Below the pieces are notes generated by a model. The model was not told where the DNA came from and made no database searches. It saw nothing but the letters and a program-made list of their open reading frames with translations. From Phycisphaerae bacterium (GTDB lineage: Bacteria; Planctomycetota; Phycisphaerae; Phycisphaerales; UBA1924), in assembly GCA_002706885.1 (NCBI GenBank), contig PAKY01000026.1, positions 1 through 43,301 on the forward strand: 43,301 bases of DNA, in the 5' to 3' direction. The first letter of the stretch is position 1. The number at the start of each line of letters is the position of its first letter. A program made the translations under genes and the position numbers. Positions 8,779-19,607 of this stretch are shown piece after piece.

Positions 8779-9237
8779 CTATCCATTCACTGCATCCGCC
8801 GGTGTGTTGCCTATCGAAATCAGTGTAGGCCGCATCGAAGCGGTAGCCTGAACTGCGTTGGAGACAAGCACCTTCTTGTCACTGGCGGACAGCCGGCCCA
8901 CGGCAACCCGAGCCACGTCATCCGCTCGTACCGGCCCGACATGACGGAGGGCCTGGACAACAGTCCCGGCAGGACTGCCCGGTGCTATCAGATGCTTGGG
9001 TGAAGCGTGCCGCATATCGACCACGCGCTTACCAAGAACGATCCGGCGTGAAGGCCCATCCGTCAAATACAGGCTCTTCGCGGGCACCTGTACCGACAGC
9101 CCGAGCGCATTGGCAGCGTGCGCGCCGGCGATTTGCGCGCGCGAACCGGTCTCCCGCGCAAGCGCGCGCGACGTCATCAGGCGAGGGTGAAAGCGGGCCC
9201 AGCTTCGGATGGATTTTTGGATAGTCATAGCCGCCAA
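8779..9237 (-). pseudogene. DUF6088 (AbiEi-like) antitoxin remnant, frameshifted
   Basis: Read on the minus strand, GYDYPKIHPKLGPLSPSP is in one frame, and ARETGSR, AGAHAANALGL, YLTDGPSRR, MRHASPKHL and VVQALRHVG continue in another, together forming most of a DUF6088 protein (the antitoxin type found in AbiE systems). The frame changes inside a CG dinucleotide tract at 9162-9170: losing one CG unit from an ancestral VARALARE reading explains the shift. The family's N-terminal winged-helix part is absent, and no toxin gene follows it. It is therefore a non-functional remnant, distinct in sequence from the intact copy at 17286. Confidence 0.7.
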
Positions 9238-9324
9238 CATCGATGAGCACACGTCGCCGATTGGAGGGTTTCCGAGGCAAGACCTGGAGAATTTCGGCTG
9301 TGTAGGACGACGTCCGGCGTAGAC

Positions 9325-9843
9325 TTGAGCTCATCTTCTGACTCGGAAATACTCAAGGCTCAAAATGTGATCGGTATCCGCGAAGAATGCTACGACGAGA
9401 TCGAAGACACCTTTCAAATGCTCTTAAGCTACGTTTGGATAGACAGTCATTGCCACGAATATGACGCTCGCATCATCACTAACATACCTTATCTTGGTAG
9501 AATGGACTGTGGCTATAGAGACGATGTCCCCGAGGATTGTTTTGATTTTCCTGATGCAATAGATGCCATCAAACGGTTTGGGTTGGATCGCGCTCTTTTT
9601 GGGCCGCCTGTCGCTGAATTCGCCGTCCTGGCGCGGTCAGATCAGTGGACAGCTTTCTCGGACGCGACTGGAATCCTGGAGGAGGCTCGCCCGATCAACG
9701 GACACATTCAACTCGCTATCCAGGATCTGTTTGAAGGCCTGGATGCCAGCAAAGGTCCGCCCCAATTGCGCGGCGTCCTTGATGGTTTCGAGCGTTCGTC
9801 AGAATGGTTGGAATCAGGGCGAGTAAGACAACTTTCAATGTAA
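9325..9843 (+). CDS. Hypothetical protein truncated by the IS66 element
   Basis: A 172-residue ORF from a TTG start; no ATG is available before an in-frame stop at 9244. I do not recognise the family. The sequence is acidic, soluble-looking and protein-like (WIDSHCHEYDARIITNIPYL, FPDAIDAIKRFGL, GVLDGFERSSEWLESG). Its TAA stop overlaps GTAA at 9840-9843, the expected tip of the IS66 element, so the natural C-terminus has probably been lost. The N-terminal border with the antitoxin remnant is also a rearrangement junction. No function is proposed. Confidence 0.45.
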   Translation: MSSSSDSEILKAQNVIGIREECYDEIEDTFQMLLSYVWIDSHCHEYDARIITNIPYLGRMDCGYRDDVPEDCFDFPDAIDAIKRFGLDRALFGPPVAEFAVLARSDQWTAFSDATGILEEARPINGHIQLAIQDLFEGLDASKGPPQLRGVLDGFERSSEWLESGRVRQLSM

Positions 9844-9923
9844 CCGCTGTTCTACCCCCACGTAGTTTTGCCTCTCTCGATCTGTAATCGGCTGATCCTG
9901 TTGGATTGCGAGGGAGTTTCTCC

Positions 9924-10310
9924 ATGGAGACTACGATTGAGGTTCTCACGGACAGGCGTGATGCAGGTGGCCAACGCCGGTGGCCGAACGACGTGAAGGC
10001 GCGGATCGTTGCGGAGAGTTTGCGCCCGGGTGTGACGGTGAATGAGGTAGCGGGACGGTACGGTCTGAAGCCGAACCACCTGTCCGCATGGCGAACGTTG
10101 GCGCGGCCTGGCGAGCTGGTTCTGCCGGCTCCGGAAGATGACGTGGAATTTGCGGCGATGATTGTCGCGGCTCCGGATGAATGTGAAACTTCGGTTGAAA
10201 CCGGGCGCCCCGAGATCCTTATCGGCCAGATTACAATCCGTTTGGAGACAGGCGTGTCCGCGAAGCGGATTGCAGCCGTCGCGCACGCTCTCGGCGCGCT
10301 GCCCTCATGA
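9924..10310 (+). CDS. tnpA: IS66 family accessory protein TnpA
   Basis: A 128-residue protein with an N-terminal helix-turn-helix (RRWPNDVKARIVAESLRPG, NEVAGRYGLKPNHLSAWR), as in the IS66 TnpA/IS3 OrfA-like group. The ATG at 9924 is chosen over the earlier TTG at 9906 because GAGGGAG lies 7 bases upstream. Its stop overlaps the tnpB start (ATGA). It is needed for transposition in IS66 elements, but its exact role is unresolved. Confidence 0.85.
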   Translation: METTIEVLTDRRDAGGQRRWPNDVKARIVAESLRPGVTVNEVAGRYGLKPNHLSAWRTLARPGELVLPAPEDDVEFAAMIVAAPDECETSVETGRPEILIGQITIRLETGVSAKRIAAVAHALGALPS

Positions 10311-10660
10311 TCTTTCCGTCGAACCGGGTGCGGGTCGTGGTTGCAATGAAGCCGGTGGACTTCCGCAAGGGCCACGACGGTCTGGCGGCCCTGGTGAAGA
10401 ACGAACTGCGCAAGGATCCGTTCACGGGAACGGTCTTCGTCTTCCGCTCGCGCCGGTCGGACCGGCTGAAGCTCATCTACTGGGATGGCAGCGGTCTTGT
10501 TCTAGTCTACAAGCGGCTGGAGGAGCATGTGTTCACCTGGCCGGGCATCAGGGATGGGCTCATGACGCTCAACCATGCCCAGTTCGAGGCTCTGTTTGCG
10601 GGCCTGGATTGGCGTCGCGTTCGCGCCGTCGAGGCGCGTGCGCCAGCGGCCGTCGAATAA
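10307..10660 (+). CDS. tnpB: IS66 family accessory protein TnpB
   Basis: A 117-residue protein of standard length with the family hallmarks MKPVDFRKGHDGLAALV, FVFRSRRSDRLKLIYWDG and GLVLVYKRLEE. TnpB proteins of IS66 elements are unrelated to the RNA-guided TnpB nucleases despite the name. It overlaps tnpA by 4 bases. Confidence 0.92.
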   Translation: MIFPSNRVRVVVAMKPVDFRKGHDGLAALVKNELRKDPFTGTVFVFRSRRSDRLKLIYWDGSGLVLVYKRLEEHVFTWPGIRDGLMTLNHAQFEALFAGLDWRRVRAVEARAPAAVE

Positions 10661-10728
10661 CTGCGGCACGATGACTCGGGCGTTGATTTTTGCGCGCATG
10701 CCGGCGCCGGATTTGATAGAGCCGGGCC

Positions 10729-11765
10729 ATGCTGACCGTCACCGATCTGCCCGATGATCCTGCCGCCCTGAAGGCGATGCTGATTACCTCGGAAGCGCGC
10801 AATCTGCGCAAGGATGAGCGGATCGAACGTCTGGAAAAGCTGGTTGCCGCTTTCAGGCAGGCGGCCTTCGGGCGCAAATCCGAAAGACGGGACCCGGATC
10901 AGTTCGACCTGGCGCTGGAGGATCTGGAAACGGCCATTGCGGCGGTTCATGCCGAGGAGGAGGCAGATAGCCCCGACAGCCGACGAGCCCCCAAACGACG
11001 ATCAGTCAATCGCGGATCCTTGCCAAAGCATCTTCCCCGTATCGAAGAGGTCATTGAGCCGGAAAGCCTGATCTGTTCCTGCGGCGGGTGTCTGCATCCT
11101 ATCGGCGAGGATGTCTCCGAGCGGCTGGACGTGATCCCGGCCCGGTTCCGCGTCATCGTCCCCCGCCGCCCGAAATACGCCTGCCGCTCCTGCACCGATG
11201 GCGTTGTTCAAGCATCGGCGCCGGCTCGGCTGATCCAGTCGGGTCTGCCGACCGAGGCCACGATCGCCCACGTGCTGGTATCCAAGTATGCCGATCACCT
11301 GCCTTTATACAGGCAGGCGCAAATCATGAGCCGCCAGGGCATTGATCTTGACCGGTCCACGCTTGCCGACTGGGTTGGCCGTGCGGCTTTCGAGTTGCGT
11401 CCTGTCTTTGACGCCTTGATCGCAGACCTGAAGCGGTCCGCCAAGCTGTTCATGGACGAAACCCGTGCCCCGGTGCTCGATCCCGGTTCCGGCAAGACCA
11501 GAACCGGCTACTTCTGGGCATTGGCCCGCGACGACCGGCCGTGGAACGGAGGTGCGCCGCCCGGCGTCGCCTTCACCTATGCCCCCGGCCGCGGCGGGCA
11601 GCGTGCCGAACAGATATTGCAGGGCTTCTCAGGGGTTTTGCAGGTGGACGGCTACGCCGGCTACAATCGGCTGATCGCACCCGATCGCGTCGGTTCGCAA
11701 ATCCGGCTGGCCTATTGCTGGGCGCATGCCCGCCGCAAGCTCGTCGAGGTCACCCGCACCGGCTC
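10729..11765 (+). pseudogene. tnpC: IS66 transposase TnpC, 3'-truncated
   Basis: The reading frame opens at 10729 with the usual coiled-coil N-terminus (RKDERIERLEKLVAAF), a zinc-finger-like CSCGG...CRSC region, and the DDE core up to AYCWAHARRKLVEV. The first two acidic residues are present (FMDET and QVDGYAGY). The frame then runs into the end of the IS21-type element and stops at 11811 after foreign residues. About one-third of the usual ~500 residues, including the catalytic Glu, is missing, so it should be inactive. Confidence 0.88.
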
Positions 11766-11773
11766 TGTGCGCG

Positions 11774-11814
11774 GCGACAATCAAGGTGAGACTCAGCGTC
11801 AATCAGGATGAGAC
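11774..11814 (+). repeat. Left terminal repeats of the IS21 element
   Basis: Two 19-bp copies, GCGACAATCAAGGTGAGAC (11774-11792) and GCGTCAATCAGGATGAGAC (11796-11814), separated by 3 bp. They match the inverted copies at the right end and are the probable transposase-binding sites. Confidence 0.8.
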
Positions 11815-11817
11815 TCT

Positions 11818-11874
11818 GCGGCGGGGGTGTGACGAAGGGAGGGCGTAGCCCTCCTGGAGTTACACCCCCGCCGC
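11818..11874. repeat. Long hairpin between the IS21 tip and istA
   Basis: GCGGCGGGGGTGTGAC (11818-11833) pairs with GTTACACCCCCGCCGC (11859-11874) with one mismatch, and a second 7-bp stem (GGAGGGC/GCCCTCC, 11838-11854) sits inside. Such structures next to an IS end can block read-through transcription or translation of the transposase. It follows the terminal repeats directly. Its role is inferred. Confidence 0.65.
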
Positions 11875-11935
11875 GGCGCAATTTTTTTGGCGTCTCATGA
11901 TCGCGGTTGGCCGGGTAGCGTGGGTGATTTTCTGA

Positions 11936-14358
<2,423 letters not shown>

Positions 14359-14360
14359 GA

Positions 14361-14402
14361 ATCTCAACCAGATTGTCGCGCGTGTCTCATCCTGATCGTC
14401 GC
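14361..14402 (-). repeat. Right terminal repeats of the IS21 element
   Basis: Read on the minus strand, GCGACGATCAGGATGAGAC (14402-14384) and GCGACAATCTGGTTGAGAT (14379-14361) repeat the left-end sequence in inverted orientation with similar spacing. Confidence 0.8.
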
Positions 14403-14404
14403 GC

Positions 14405-14647
14405 TATACGCTCGTCCTTCATCACGACGAACAGGCCGTCCTCGTTGCCGTCGAGATGGCCCTGGAGGCAGGTGTTCCCACGAAGACGCATGTCCTCAAC
14501 CTGCTGCACCGGCTGACGGATGGAAAGCCGATGACCCCTCCGGCCATTCGGGCTCCACAGGCCCTGACGCTCAGCCGGGAACCGGAGGCCAATGTCGAAC
14601 GCTATGATGCCCTGCGCAAACTGAAGGAGGCCCGCCATGCGTCATGA
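14405..14647 (+). pseudogene. istA: IstA C-terminal fragment of the second IS21 element
   Basis: In frame before the istB gene, the sequence reads YTLVLHHDEQAVLVAVEMAL, then HVLNLLHRLTDGKP and PQALTLSREPEANVERYDAL. This is the C-terminus of the IstA type that pairs with short (~260-residue) IstB proteins. Everything upstream was replaced by the intact IS21 element. It ends at the TGA at 14645-14647, overlapping the istB start. Confidence 0.8.
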
Positions 14648-15419
14648 TCCAGCCAGCGGCGCCGTCGTCATCATGCTCAAAAGTCTCAAGATGCACGGCA
14701 TGGCCCAAGCGGTCAGTGAACTCACCGAACAGGGCTCTCCGGCCTTCGAGGCCGCCATCCCAATCCTGTCCCAGTTGCTCAAGGCCGAAACGGCGGAGCG
14801 GGAAGTCAGGTCGGTTGCCTATCAGCTCAAGGCAGCACGCTTTCCCGCCTACAGGGACCTGAACGGCTTCGACTTTGCCAGCAGCGAAGTCAACGAGGCA
14901 CTCGTGCGTCAGCTTCACCGCTGCGAGTTCATCGAGCAGGCTCACAATGCCGTCTTTCTCGGCGGTCCCGGAACCGGCAAGACCCACCTTGCAACCGCGC
15001 TCGGCATCCAGGCTATCGAACATCACCGCAAGCGCGTTCGCTTCTTCTCTACCGTCGAACTCGTCAATGCGCTGGAACAGGAAAAAGCCCAGGGCAAGGC
15101 GGGACAGTTCGCCAATCGGCTTGTTCATTCCGATCTCGTCATCCTCGACGAGCTGGGATACCTGCCGTTCAGCGCTTCCGGGGGAGCTCTGCTCTTCCAC
15201 CTTCTGAGCAAGCTCTACGAGCGCACCAGTGTCATCATCACCACGAACCTGAGCTTCAGTGAATGGGCCTCCGTCTTCGGTGACGCCAAGATGACAACCG
15301 CGCTGCTCGACCGGCTCACCCATCACTGTCATATCCTCGAAACCGGAAACGAAAGTTTCCGCTTCAAAACCAGCACTGCAAATCAAACCGAAATGGAAGG
15401 GAGAAAAACAAAATCTTGA
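14637..15419 (+). CDS. istB: IS21 helper ATPase IstB (second element)
   Basis: A 260-residue AAA+ protein with Walker A ([17 protein letters not shown]), Walker B ([17 protein letters not shown]) and the IstB-type [19 protein letters not shown] segment. It is full length and of the short IstB type. Because its istA is only a fragment, this element cannot transpose without help in trans. Confidence 0.92.
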   Translation: MRHDPASGAVVIMLKSLKMHGMAQAVSELTEQGSPAFEAAIPILSQLLKAETAEREVRSVAYQLKAARFPAYRDLNGFDFASSEVNEALVRQLHRCEFIEQAHNAVFLGGPGTGKTHLATALGIQAIEHHRKRVRFFSTVELVNALEQEKAQGKAGQFANRLVHSDLVILDELGYLPFSASGGALLFHLLSKLYERTSVIITTNLSFSEWASVFGDAKMTTALLDRLTHHCHILETGNESFRFKTSTANQTEMEGRKTKS

Positions 15420-15453
15420 CCACGGCGTAACCGCCGTTTCATACACATAAGGC

Positions 15454-15503
15454 GGGTCAATTCTCGGTGGAAATACCGGGTCAGTTCTCAGTGAAAATCA
15501 ACA
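15454..15503 (+). repeat. Right terminus of the second IS21 element
   Basis: GGGTCAATTCTCGGTGGAAAT (15454-15474) is repeated as GGGTCAGTTCTCAGTGAAAAT (15478-15498), and the element ends CAACA at 15503, giving the expected terminal CA. The next bases belong to the interrupted ATPase gene. Confidence 0.8.
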
Positions 15504-15860
15504 GTCACGTGTCAGACCGGCGAGCGGGACGCTCAGAACCGCCTCGTTGACCGGCTGCCCGTTCGCATCCAGGAGGGAATTGCTGCGCTGCTTGACGCGC
15601 CTGAACTCATGGGCCGATCCTTCGAACTCTAGACAGGCGCCGATCTCCATGACTTTGCCTTGATGAATAAAACCGTAGCGCGTGCGTTCCTCAATGCCGA
15701 ACAGGAGATCGAGATAGGCGGAAAGAGCCGTCGATTTGCCGGCCTCGTTCAGGCCGTAGACGATATGCAAATCCGGTGTGTCACTCTCATGCTCCCCGAA
15801 GTCGATCGAATAATCCGTGAACTTTCCGTAGCGCGTGAGATCGAGCCGGCGCAGGCGCAT
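15504..15860 (-). pseudogene. YhaN-like AAA ATPase, truncated by the IS21 element
   Basis: The first ~118 codons of an SbcC/YhaN-type ATPase remain: MRLRRLDLTRYGKFTDYSID, then a Walker A in HIVYGLNEAGKSTALSAYLD and DLLFGIEERTRYGF. Full-length members are around 1,000 residues or more with a long coiled coil. The frame ends in the IS terminus, whose last bases supply the final codons and stop. The start overlaps the nuclease gene stop (TGATG), as expected for a YhaO-YhaN operon. The ATPase is surely lost unless the remainder lies elsewhere. Confidence 0.82.
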
Positions 15861-17131
15861 CAGTCGACCTCCGGAGCGTTGGCTTTGAGCCGAGCCAGCA
15901 TGTCTTCGCTTCCTTCGGACAACAGTTGGTCGACGAGCGCCTCGAACTCGTCTTCGTTGTTGCCGCTGAACCCGCGCGCTTCCGGCGGCAGGTCATCGCG
16001 CAGTTCCTTGACGAGGTCCTGCACGATTTGTCGAACGCCATGCCGTTGAATGATGTCGCCTCGCATCAACTCGCCGAGTTCAAGGACTGGATCGGCGGTC
16101 GCGGTTCCAACCGGTTTGCTGACCGGCGCCGTAGTCACCAAATCGGTCTTTTCGATCCAGGTGTTTCCCAAGCTCTCTGCGCGCTGCTCGGTTTCAGCCA
16201 GCACCAAATCGCGATCGCGTCGCAGCCGCCACGACAACGGGGTCGCACCTGTCAATCGAAGACGAGCCACAAGGTGCTGAGATCGTGTTTGTTCGCGTGC
16301 TCCAGTAATCTCTGCCTCAATCAGATCGGCTGCCTCTCGCCAGGTCTCCGCCGAGGACATGTCGACCGGGACGCGTTCGAACTGGGCGGTGCTTGTCGTG
16401 CGTTCTTCGATCCTGAGGCTTTGATCGTCATTGACCGTAACGAGGGTGACTGTCTTTTCCCCGGCTTCATTGATGTCCCGTCCCTGAGGCATTCCTGGCA
16501 TGACCACTACGCGATCGCCGGCGTATTCGGTCCGGACATGGACGTGTCCAAGTGCCCAATAATCGAATCCCCAGCCCTGGAGGTCGGATAGCTTGCAGGG
16601 CGCGTAAAGATCGTGCCCAGGAGCGCCCGCCAGGCTCGTATGCATGATCCCGATATTGACAGCATCCGGGGTAGGGCGGTGATACTTCTCAAGAAGGCTT
16701 TCCGGAGCCTGAGGCTTGGCGAAACTCAGGCCGTGAATGGAAAGTGCGAGCCCGTCCTTGGTGATGTCGACGCAATGAGCCCGCCCGCCGAAAACGGTGA
16801 CCGATGGCGGCAGGATCAGCTCCTGCGTAATGCGCGAAAGGGCGTCGTGATTTCCTCGGATGATGAAGGTCGCTATGCCGGCTTCGTTGAGCCGCTGCAA
16901 CTGGCTGGCCAGAAACCGGGCAGTCTTCATCGATGTCTGGTCGCCGTCATAGAGATCGCCGGCGATAATCAGCGCATCGACCTGTTCATCGATACACAAG
17001 TCGACGATCGTCACCAAAGCCTGCCGTGTGGCGTCACCGATTAGCTCGGCGAGGTCACCATTGCGGAGTGCAAGCGAACGTAGCGGGGAATCGAGATGAA
17101 GGTCAGCGGTATGGATGAATCGGAATGCCAT
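15860..17131 (-). CDS. DNA repair exonuclease, YhaO/SbcD-like metallophosphoesterase
   Basis: About 423 residues from the ATG at 17131 (MAFRFIHTADLHLDSPL); upstream ATGs at 17146 and 17173 are possible, and none has a strong ribosome site. The metal-binding motifs of the calcineurin-like fold are complete: HTADLHLDS, IIAGDLYDGD, RGNHDA, GIMHTSLAG and GHVHVR. Family members pair with an SbcC/YhaN ATPase to process DNA ends. Here the partner is destroyed by an insertion, so this nuclease is orphaned. It is divergent from the AbiE pair. Confidence 0.87.
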   Translation of the reverse strand: MAFRFIHTADLHLDSPLRSLALRNGDLAELIGDATRQALVTIVDLCIDEQVDALIIAGDLYDGDQTSMKTARFLASQLQRLNEAGIATFIIRGNHDALSRITQELILPPSVTVFGGRAHCVDITKDGLALSIHGLSFAKPQAPESLLEKYHRPTPDAVNIGIMHTSLAGAPGHDLYAPCKLSDLQGWGFDYWALGHVHVRTEYAGDRVVVMPGMPQGRDINEAGEKTVTLVTVNDDQSLRIEERTTSTAQFERVPVDMSSAETWREAADLIEAEITGAREQTRSQHLVARLRLTGATPLSWRLRRDRDLVLAETEQRAESLGNTWIEKTDLVTTAPVSKPVGTATADPVLELGELMRGDIIQRHGVRQIVQDLVKELRDDLPPEARGFSGNNEDEFEALVDQLLSEGSEDMLARLKANAPEVD

Positions 17132-17217
17132 AGGTGCATTGTCCATTACCTGAGCGATGAAAGTAAAACGCAATTATGCAATTCACGGCGAATCGGTCAG
17201 TGCTTAGCGGTCGAGGA

Positions 17218-17248
17218 GAGTCCGAAAAATGTGACATTCTTCGGACTC
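17218..17248. promoter_or_regulatory. Inverted repeat 1, putative AbiEi operator
   Basis: GAGTCCGAA (17218-17226) and TTCGGACTC (17240-17248) are perfect inverted arms around an AAAATGTGACATT centre. It shares TCCGAAAAATGT with the second repeat 41 bp downstream. AbiEi antitoxins are known to repress their own operon by binding two inverted repeats in the promoter, and this arrangement fits. Confidence 0.65.
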
Positions 17249-17258
17249 TCTTGTTGAT

Positions 17259-17285
17259 GTCCGAAAAATGTAGCATATTTCGGAC
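17259..17285. promoter_or_regulatory. Inverted repeat 2, putative AbiEi operator at the start codon
   Basis: GTCCGAAAAATG...CATATTTCGGAC forms a 27-bp near-perfect palindrome (one mismatch pair in the arms) that ends at the base just before the ATG at 17286. No Shine-Dalgarno sequence fits between it and the start, so the message may be leaderless or poorly translated. Binding here would cover the transcription start. Confidence 0.65.
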
Positions 17286-17954
17286 ATGATGGATCCAACT
17301 CAAGATACAGATCTGCGCTCCAAACTGCTTGCTCGGGTTGCGTCTCAGCCCGACGAGGTCTGGACGCCTGCCGATTTCGCCGATCTCGGCGGGCGTGCCG
17401 CCGTAGACAAAACCCTGCAGCGGCTCGCCGCCGCCGGCGAGCTCCGCCGCATTGATCGCGGTCTCTATGATCGGCCGCGTAAAAACTCTCTGACGGGACG
17501 GCCCACCGTTCCGGACTATCGGGCCGTAATCCGTGCTGTCACCCGTCGCGACCAGGCGCGGGTCGTTGTCGACGGCATGACAGCCGCAAACGATCTGGGA
17601 CTTACCACGGCCGTCCCGGCGCGCATCGAAGTGCTGGTTGATGCACGGCTGAAGCCGATCAAACTCGGCAAGCAGGAGATTTATTTCAAGTTCGCCGCAC
17701 CGAGCCGGCTCTACTGGGCCGACCGACCGGCCATGCGTGTCGTCCAGGCCCTGTACTGGATGCAGGACATGCTGGCCCAAGACGATGAGCGAGACCGGGT
17801 AGGGGATGTGCTGCGTCGCTTGTTCGCCGATCCGAAACACGGAAAGGCGATCCGTGACGACCTTCGCGCCGGCCTTTCAGCCCTGCCGATCTGGATGCAA
17901 GAATTCCTGCGCGACCTTGTCACTCCCGTCGATACCAACGAGGCCGAGCAATGA
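17286..17954 (+). CDS. DUF6088 family protein, AbiEi-like antitoxin
   Basis: A 222-residue protein with the N-terminal winged-helix segment VWTPADFADLGGRAAVDKTL then LQRLAAAGELRRIDRGLYDR, and the middle part MTAANDLGLTTAVPARIEVL typical of DUF6088 antitoxins. It is expected to bind DNA and repress the operon while countering the toxin. Its stop overlaps the toxin start by ATGA. Two inverted repeats lie directly upstream. A Met at codon 2 is an alternative start. Confidence 0.88.
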   Translation: MMDPTQDTDLRSKLLARVASQPDEVWTPADFADLGGRAAVDKTLQRLAAAGELRRIDRGLYDRPRKNSLTGRPTVPDYRAVIRAVTRRDQARVVVDGMTAANDLGLTTAVPARIEVLVDARLKPIKLGKQEIYFKFAAPSRLYWADRPAMRVVQALYWMQDMLAQDDERDRVGDVLRRLFADPKHGKAIRDDLRAGLSALPIWMQEFLRDLVTPVDTNEAEQ

Positions 17955-18997
17955 GCACGACCGCCTACAAGCAGGTCGTCGAGACCCCCGAACGGGACCG
18001 GCTCGATCTATTCCTGGCAACCGCTAACCGTCTCGGAGCGCCAGTGGGTAATATCGAGAAGGACTTCTGGGTGTGCTGGACCCTGAACGCGCTCTATCAT
18101 GAGCGAACTGCCGGAGCGCCGCGCCTCCTCTTCAAAGGCGGCACATCGTTATCGAAAGCTTACGGCCTTATTCAACGGTTCTCCGAGGATATCGACATCA
18201 CCGTTTTCCGCGATGATCTCCACGAACCGGCGTCGGTCGAAGAACTCGAAGCCCTCTCGAACAAGAAACGCCGTGCCAGACTGGATGCGATCCGGGACGC
18301 GTGCCGCGCGTATATCACCGGCCCGCTTCGAGAACTTCTTGCCGAGCAACTAGCCGACCTAACCGGCGGTTTAGGGCGCATCGAGATCGACGAGGCCGAT
18401 CCCGACGGACAGACACTTCTCGTCTGGTATCCAGAGGTTGAGCCGCGCGACGGCGCATATGTGCGCCCAGCCGTTCGAATCGAATCCGGCGCAAAGTCAG
18501 CCCTTGATCCTAATCGGCCCGTCACGATCCGCCCTTACATCGCCGACGAGGCGTCATCATTGGATTTGGCAGTAGCTGACGTAACCACTGTCGAGGCAAC
18601 ACGGACCTTCTGGGACAAGGTTGTCATCGCGCATGGCTTGCGCCGCTGGTATGAGCGGCGTGGCGTCCTTCGCCAAGAAGGTCAACGCGTGTCGCGGCAC
18701 TATTACGATCTTCATTGCCTCCTAAACTCAGACGTGGGCCTGGCTGCCCTCGGAGATCTTGATCTCGGTGCAGATTGCGTCCGACATGCGCGGATGTTCT
18801 TCAACCGACCTGACATGGACCTCGCCTCGGCCATGCCGGGTACATTCGCCATTGAGCCTGTCGACGGCATGGTGGCGGCGCTCAAAGAAGACTACGCCAA
18901 CACGACCGCAATGATCTTCGGAACGGCGCCTGAATTTGAGGACGTGCTTGCATCCGCAGCAGCGATCGAACATCAATTGAACAAGGCCGCAACCTGA
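17951..18997 (+). CDS. Nucleotidyltransferase toxin, AbiEii/AbiGii family
   Basis: A 348-residue protein with the DUF1814-type nucleotidyltransferase core: FKGGTSLSKAYGLIQRFSED followed by IDIT gives the GGTS and SEDID motifs with catalytic acidic residues. Later, RTFWDKVVIAHGL and RHYYDLHCLL are the usual C-terminal family blocks. AbiEii toxins inhibit growth, and related enzymes add nucleotides to tRNA; the pair acts as a type IV toxin-antitoxin and phage abortive-infection system in characterised cases. It looks intact, and its start is coupled to the antitoxin. Confidence 0.9.
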   Translation: MSTTAYKQVVETPERDRLDLFLATANRLGAPVGNIEKDFWVCWTLNALYHERTAGAPRLLFKGGTSLSKAYGLIQRFSEDIDITVFRDDLHEPASVEELEALSNKKRRARLDAIRDACRAYITGPLRELLAEQLADLTGGLGRIEIDEADPDGQTLLVWYPEVEPRDGAYVRPAVRIESGAKSALDPNRPVTIRPYIADEASSLDLAVADVTTVEATRTFWDKVVIAHGLRRWYERRGVLRQEGQRVSRHYYDLHCLLNSDVGLAALGDLDLGADCVRHARMFFNRPDMDLASAMPGTFAIEPVDGMVAALKEDYANTTAMIFGTAPEFEDVLASAAAIEHQLNKAAT

Positions 18998-19160
18998 TGC
19001 GAGAACAAGGACGTAAAGCGCCAGAATACAGAGGTGAGAGCTGCGTTGATATTCTGGTGATACGTCCATTGGGAGCAGGACAGGCGGAACCATCGGGCGT
19101 TGGCAACCCGGAGCGCTAGAATTAGTCCCGTGTCCTGCGTTCTGAGACAAGCTGAGGCAG

Positions 19161-19604
19161 ATGATGGATCAGCTCACCCTCTCCTACGTCTGGAAGCAGA
19201 AGCAAATACCTGTTGTGCTGCGCCGTACGGGGCGAGGCGAGCGCATTCGCGTGCGACTACCATTCGCCGACGACAATCGGCACTGGCTTCAGAACGGGCG
19301 GCGAACTGCTCCCGAATGGATCGGCGGCACAGAAGCATACTGGGAGTTGCCGAAATCCTGGTTCAATGACCTCGTCGATCGAGCGCTGGTCAGATATGGC
19401 AAGATCTACATCATTCAGCCCTACCGCGAGCAGGAGATCTGCGCGAGAGCATGCCAGGAAGCGCTCGGTCATGAGTGCCAATGTTCATGCATGGGCGCTA
19501 ACCACGGTGCCGGCAACGACGGAAGCTGGTTCGAAGTCTCCGATACCTTTTCGACACGTTGGGGTGACCGGGAACTGGCCTGCCGTTTGTTGACGGCACG
19601 ATAG
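19161..19604 (+). CDS. Hypothetical protein, cysteine-rich C-terminal half
   Basis: A 147-residue soluble protein of unknown family. The sequence is basic at the N-terminus and has a Cys/His cluster (CARACQEALGHECQCSCMG, then ANHG) around residues 95-115 that could bind a metal. The start is ATGATG at 19161 with GAGG just upstream. It is 163 bp after the toxin gene and followed by a perfect hairpin. Its position beside AbiE suggests a defence-island cargo gene, but no function can be assigned. Confidence 0.65.
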   Translation: MMDQLTLSYVWKQKQIPVVLRRTGRGERIRVRLPFADDNRHWLQNGRRTAPEWIGGTEAYWELPKSWFNDLVDRALVRYGKIYIIQPYREQEICARACQEALGHECQCSCMGANHGAGNDGSWFEVSDTFSTRWGDRELACRLLTAR

Positions 19605-19607
19605 GCA

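Larger units (their letters stand above)
9840..11765 (+). mobile_element. IS66-family element, right part missing
   Basis: The element starts at GTAACCGCTG (IS66-type tips begin GTAA) and carries tnpA, tnpB and the first two-thirds of tnpC in the canonical order with ATGA coupling. The coding sequence stops matching TnpC near 11765, where the terminal repeats of an IS21-type element begin. No IS66 right end is found elsewhere in the window, so the element is broken and cannot transpose by itself. Confidence 0.8.
14404..15503 (+). mobile_element. 3' part of a second, different IS21-family element
   Basis: This stretch contains the last ~80 codons of an istA gene, a complete istB gene and the right terminus. 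The right end is two 21-bp direct repeats followed by CAACA, ending at 15503. The left part, including most of istA and the left terminus, is missing at the junction with the first IS21 element. The two IstB proteins differ strongly, so this is not a duplication of the first element. Confidence 0.8.

Noticed and set aside
10307..10660. TnpB as an RNA-guided nuclease with a guide RNA
   Set aside because: The protein is the 117-residue IS66 TnpB, unrelated to the IS200/IS605 nuclease of the same name.
14571..15446. Minus-strand 291-codon open frame over the second istB
   Set aside because: Shadow of the IstB gene with Walker motifs on the plus strand.
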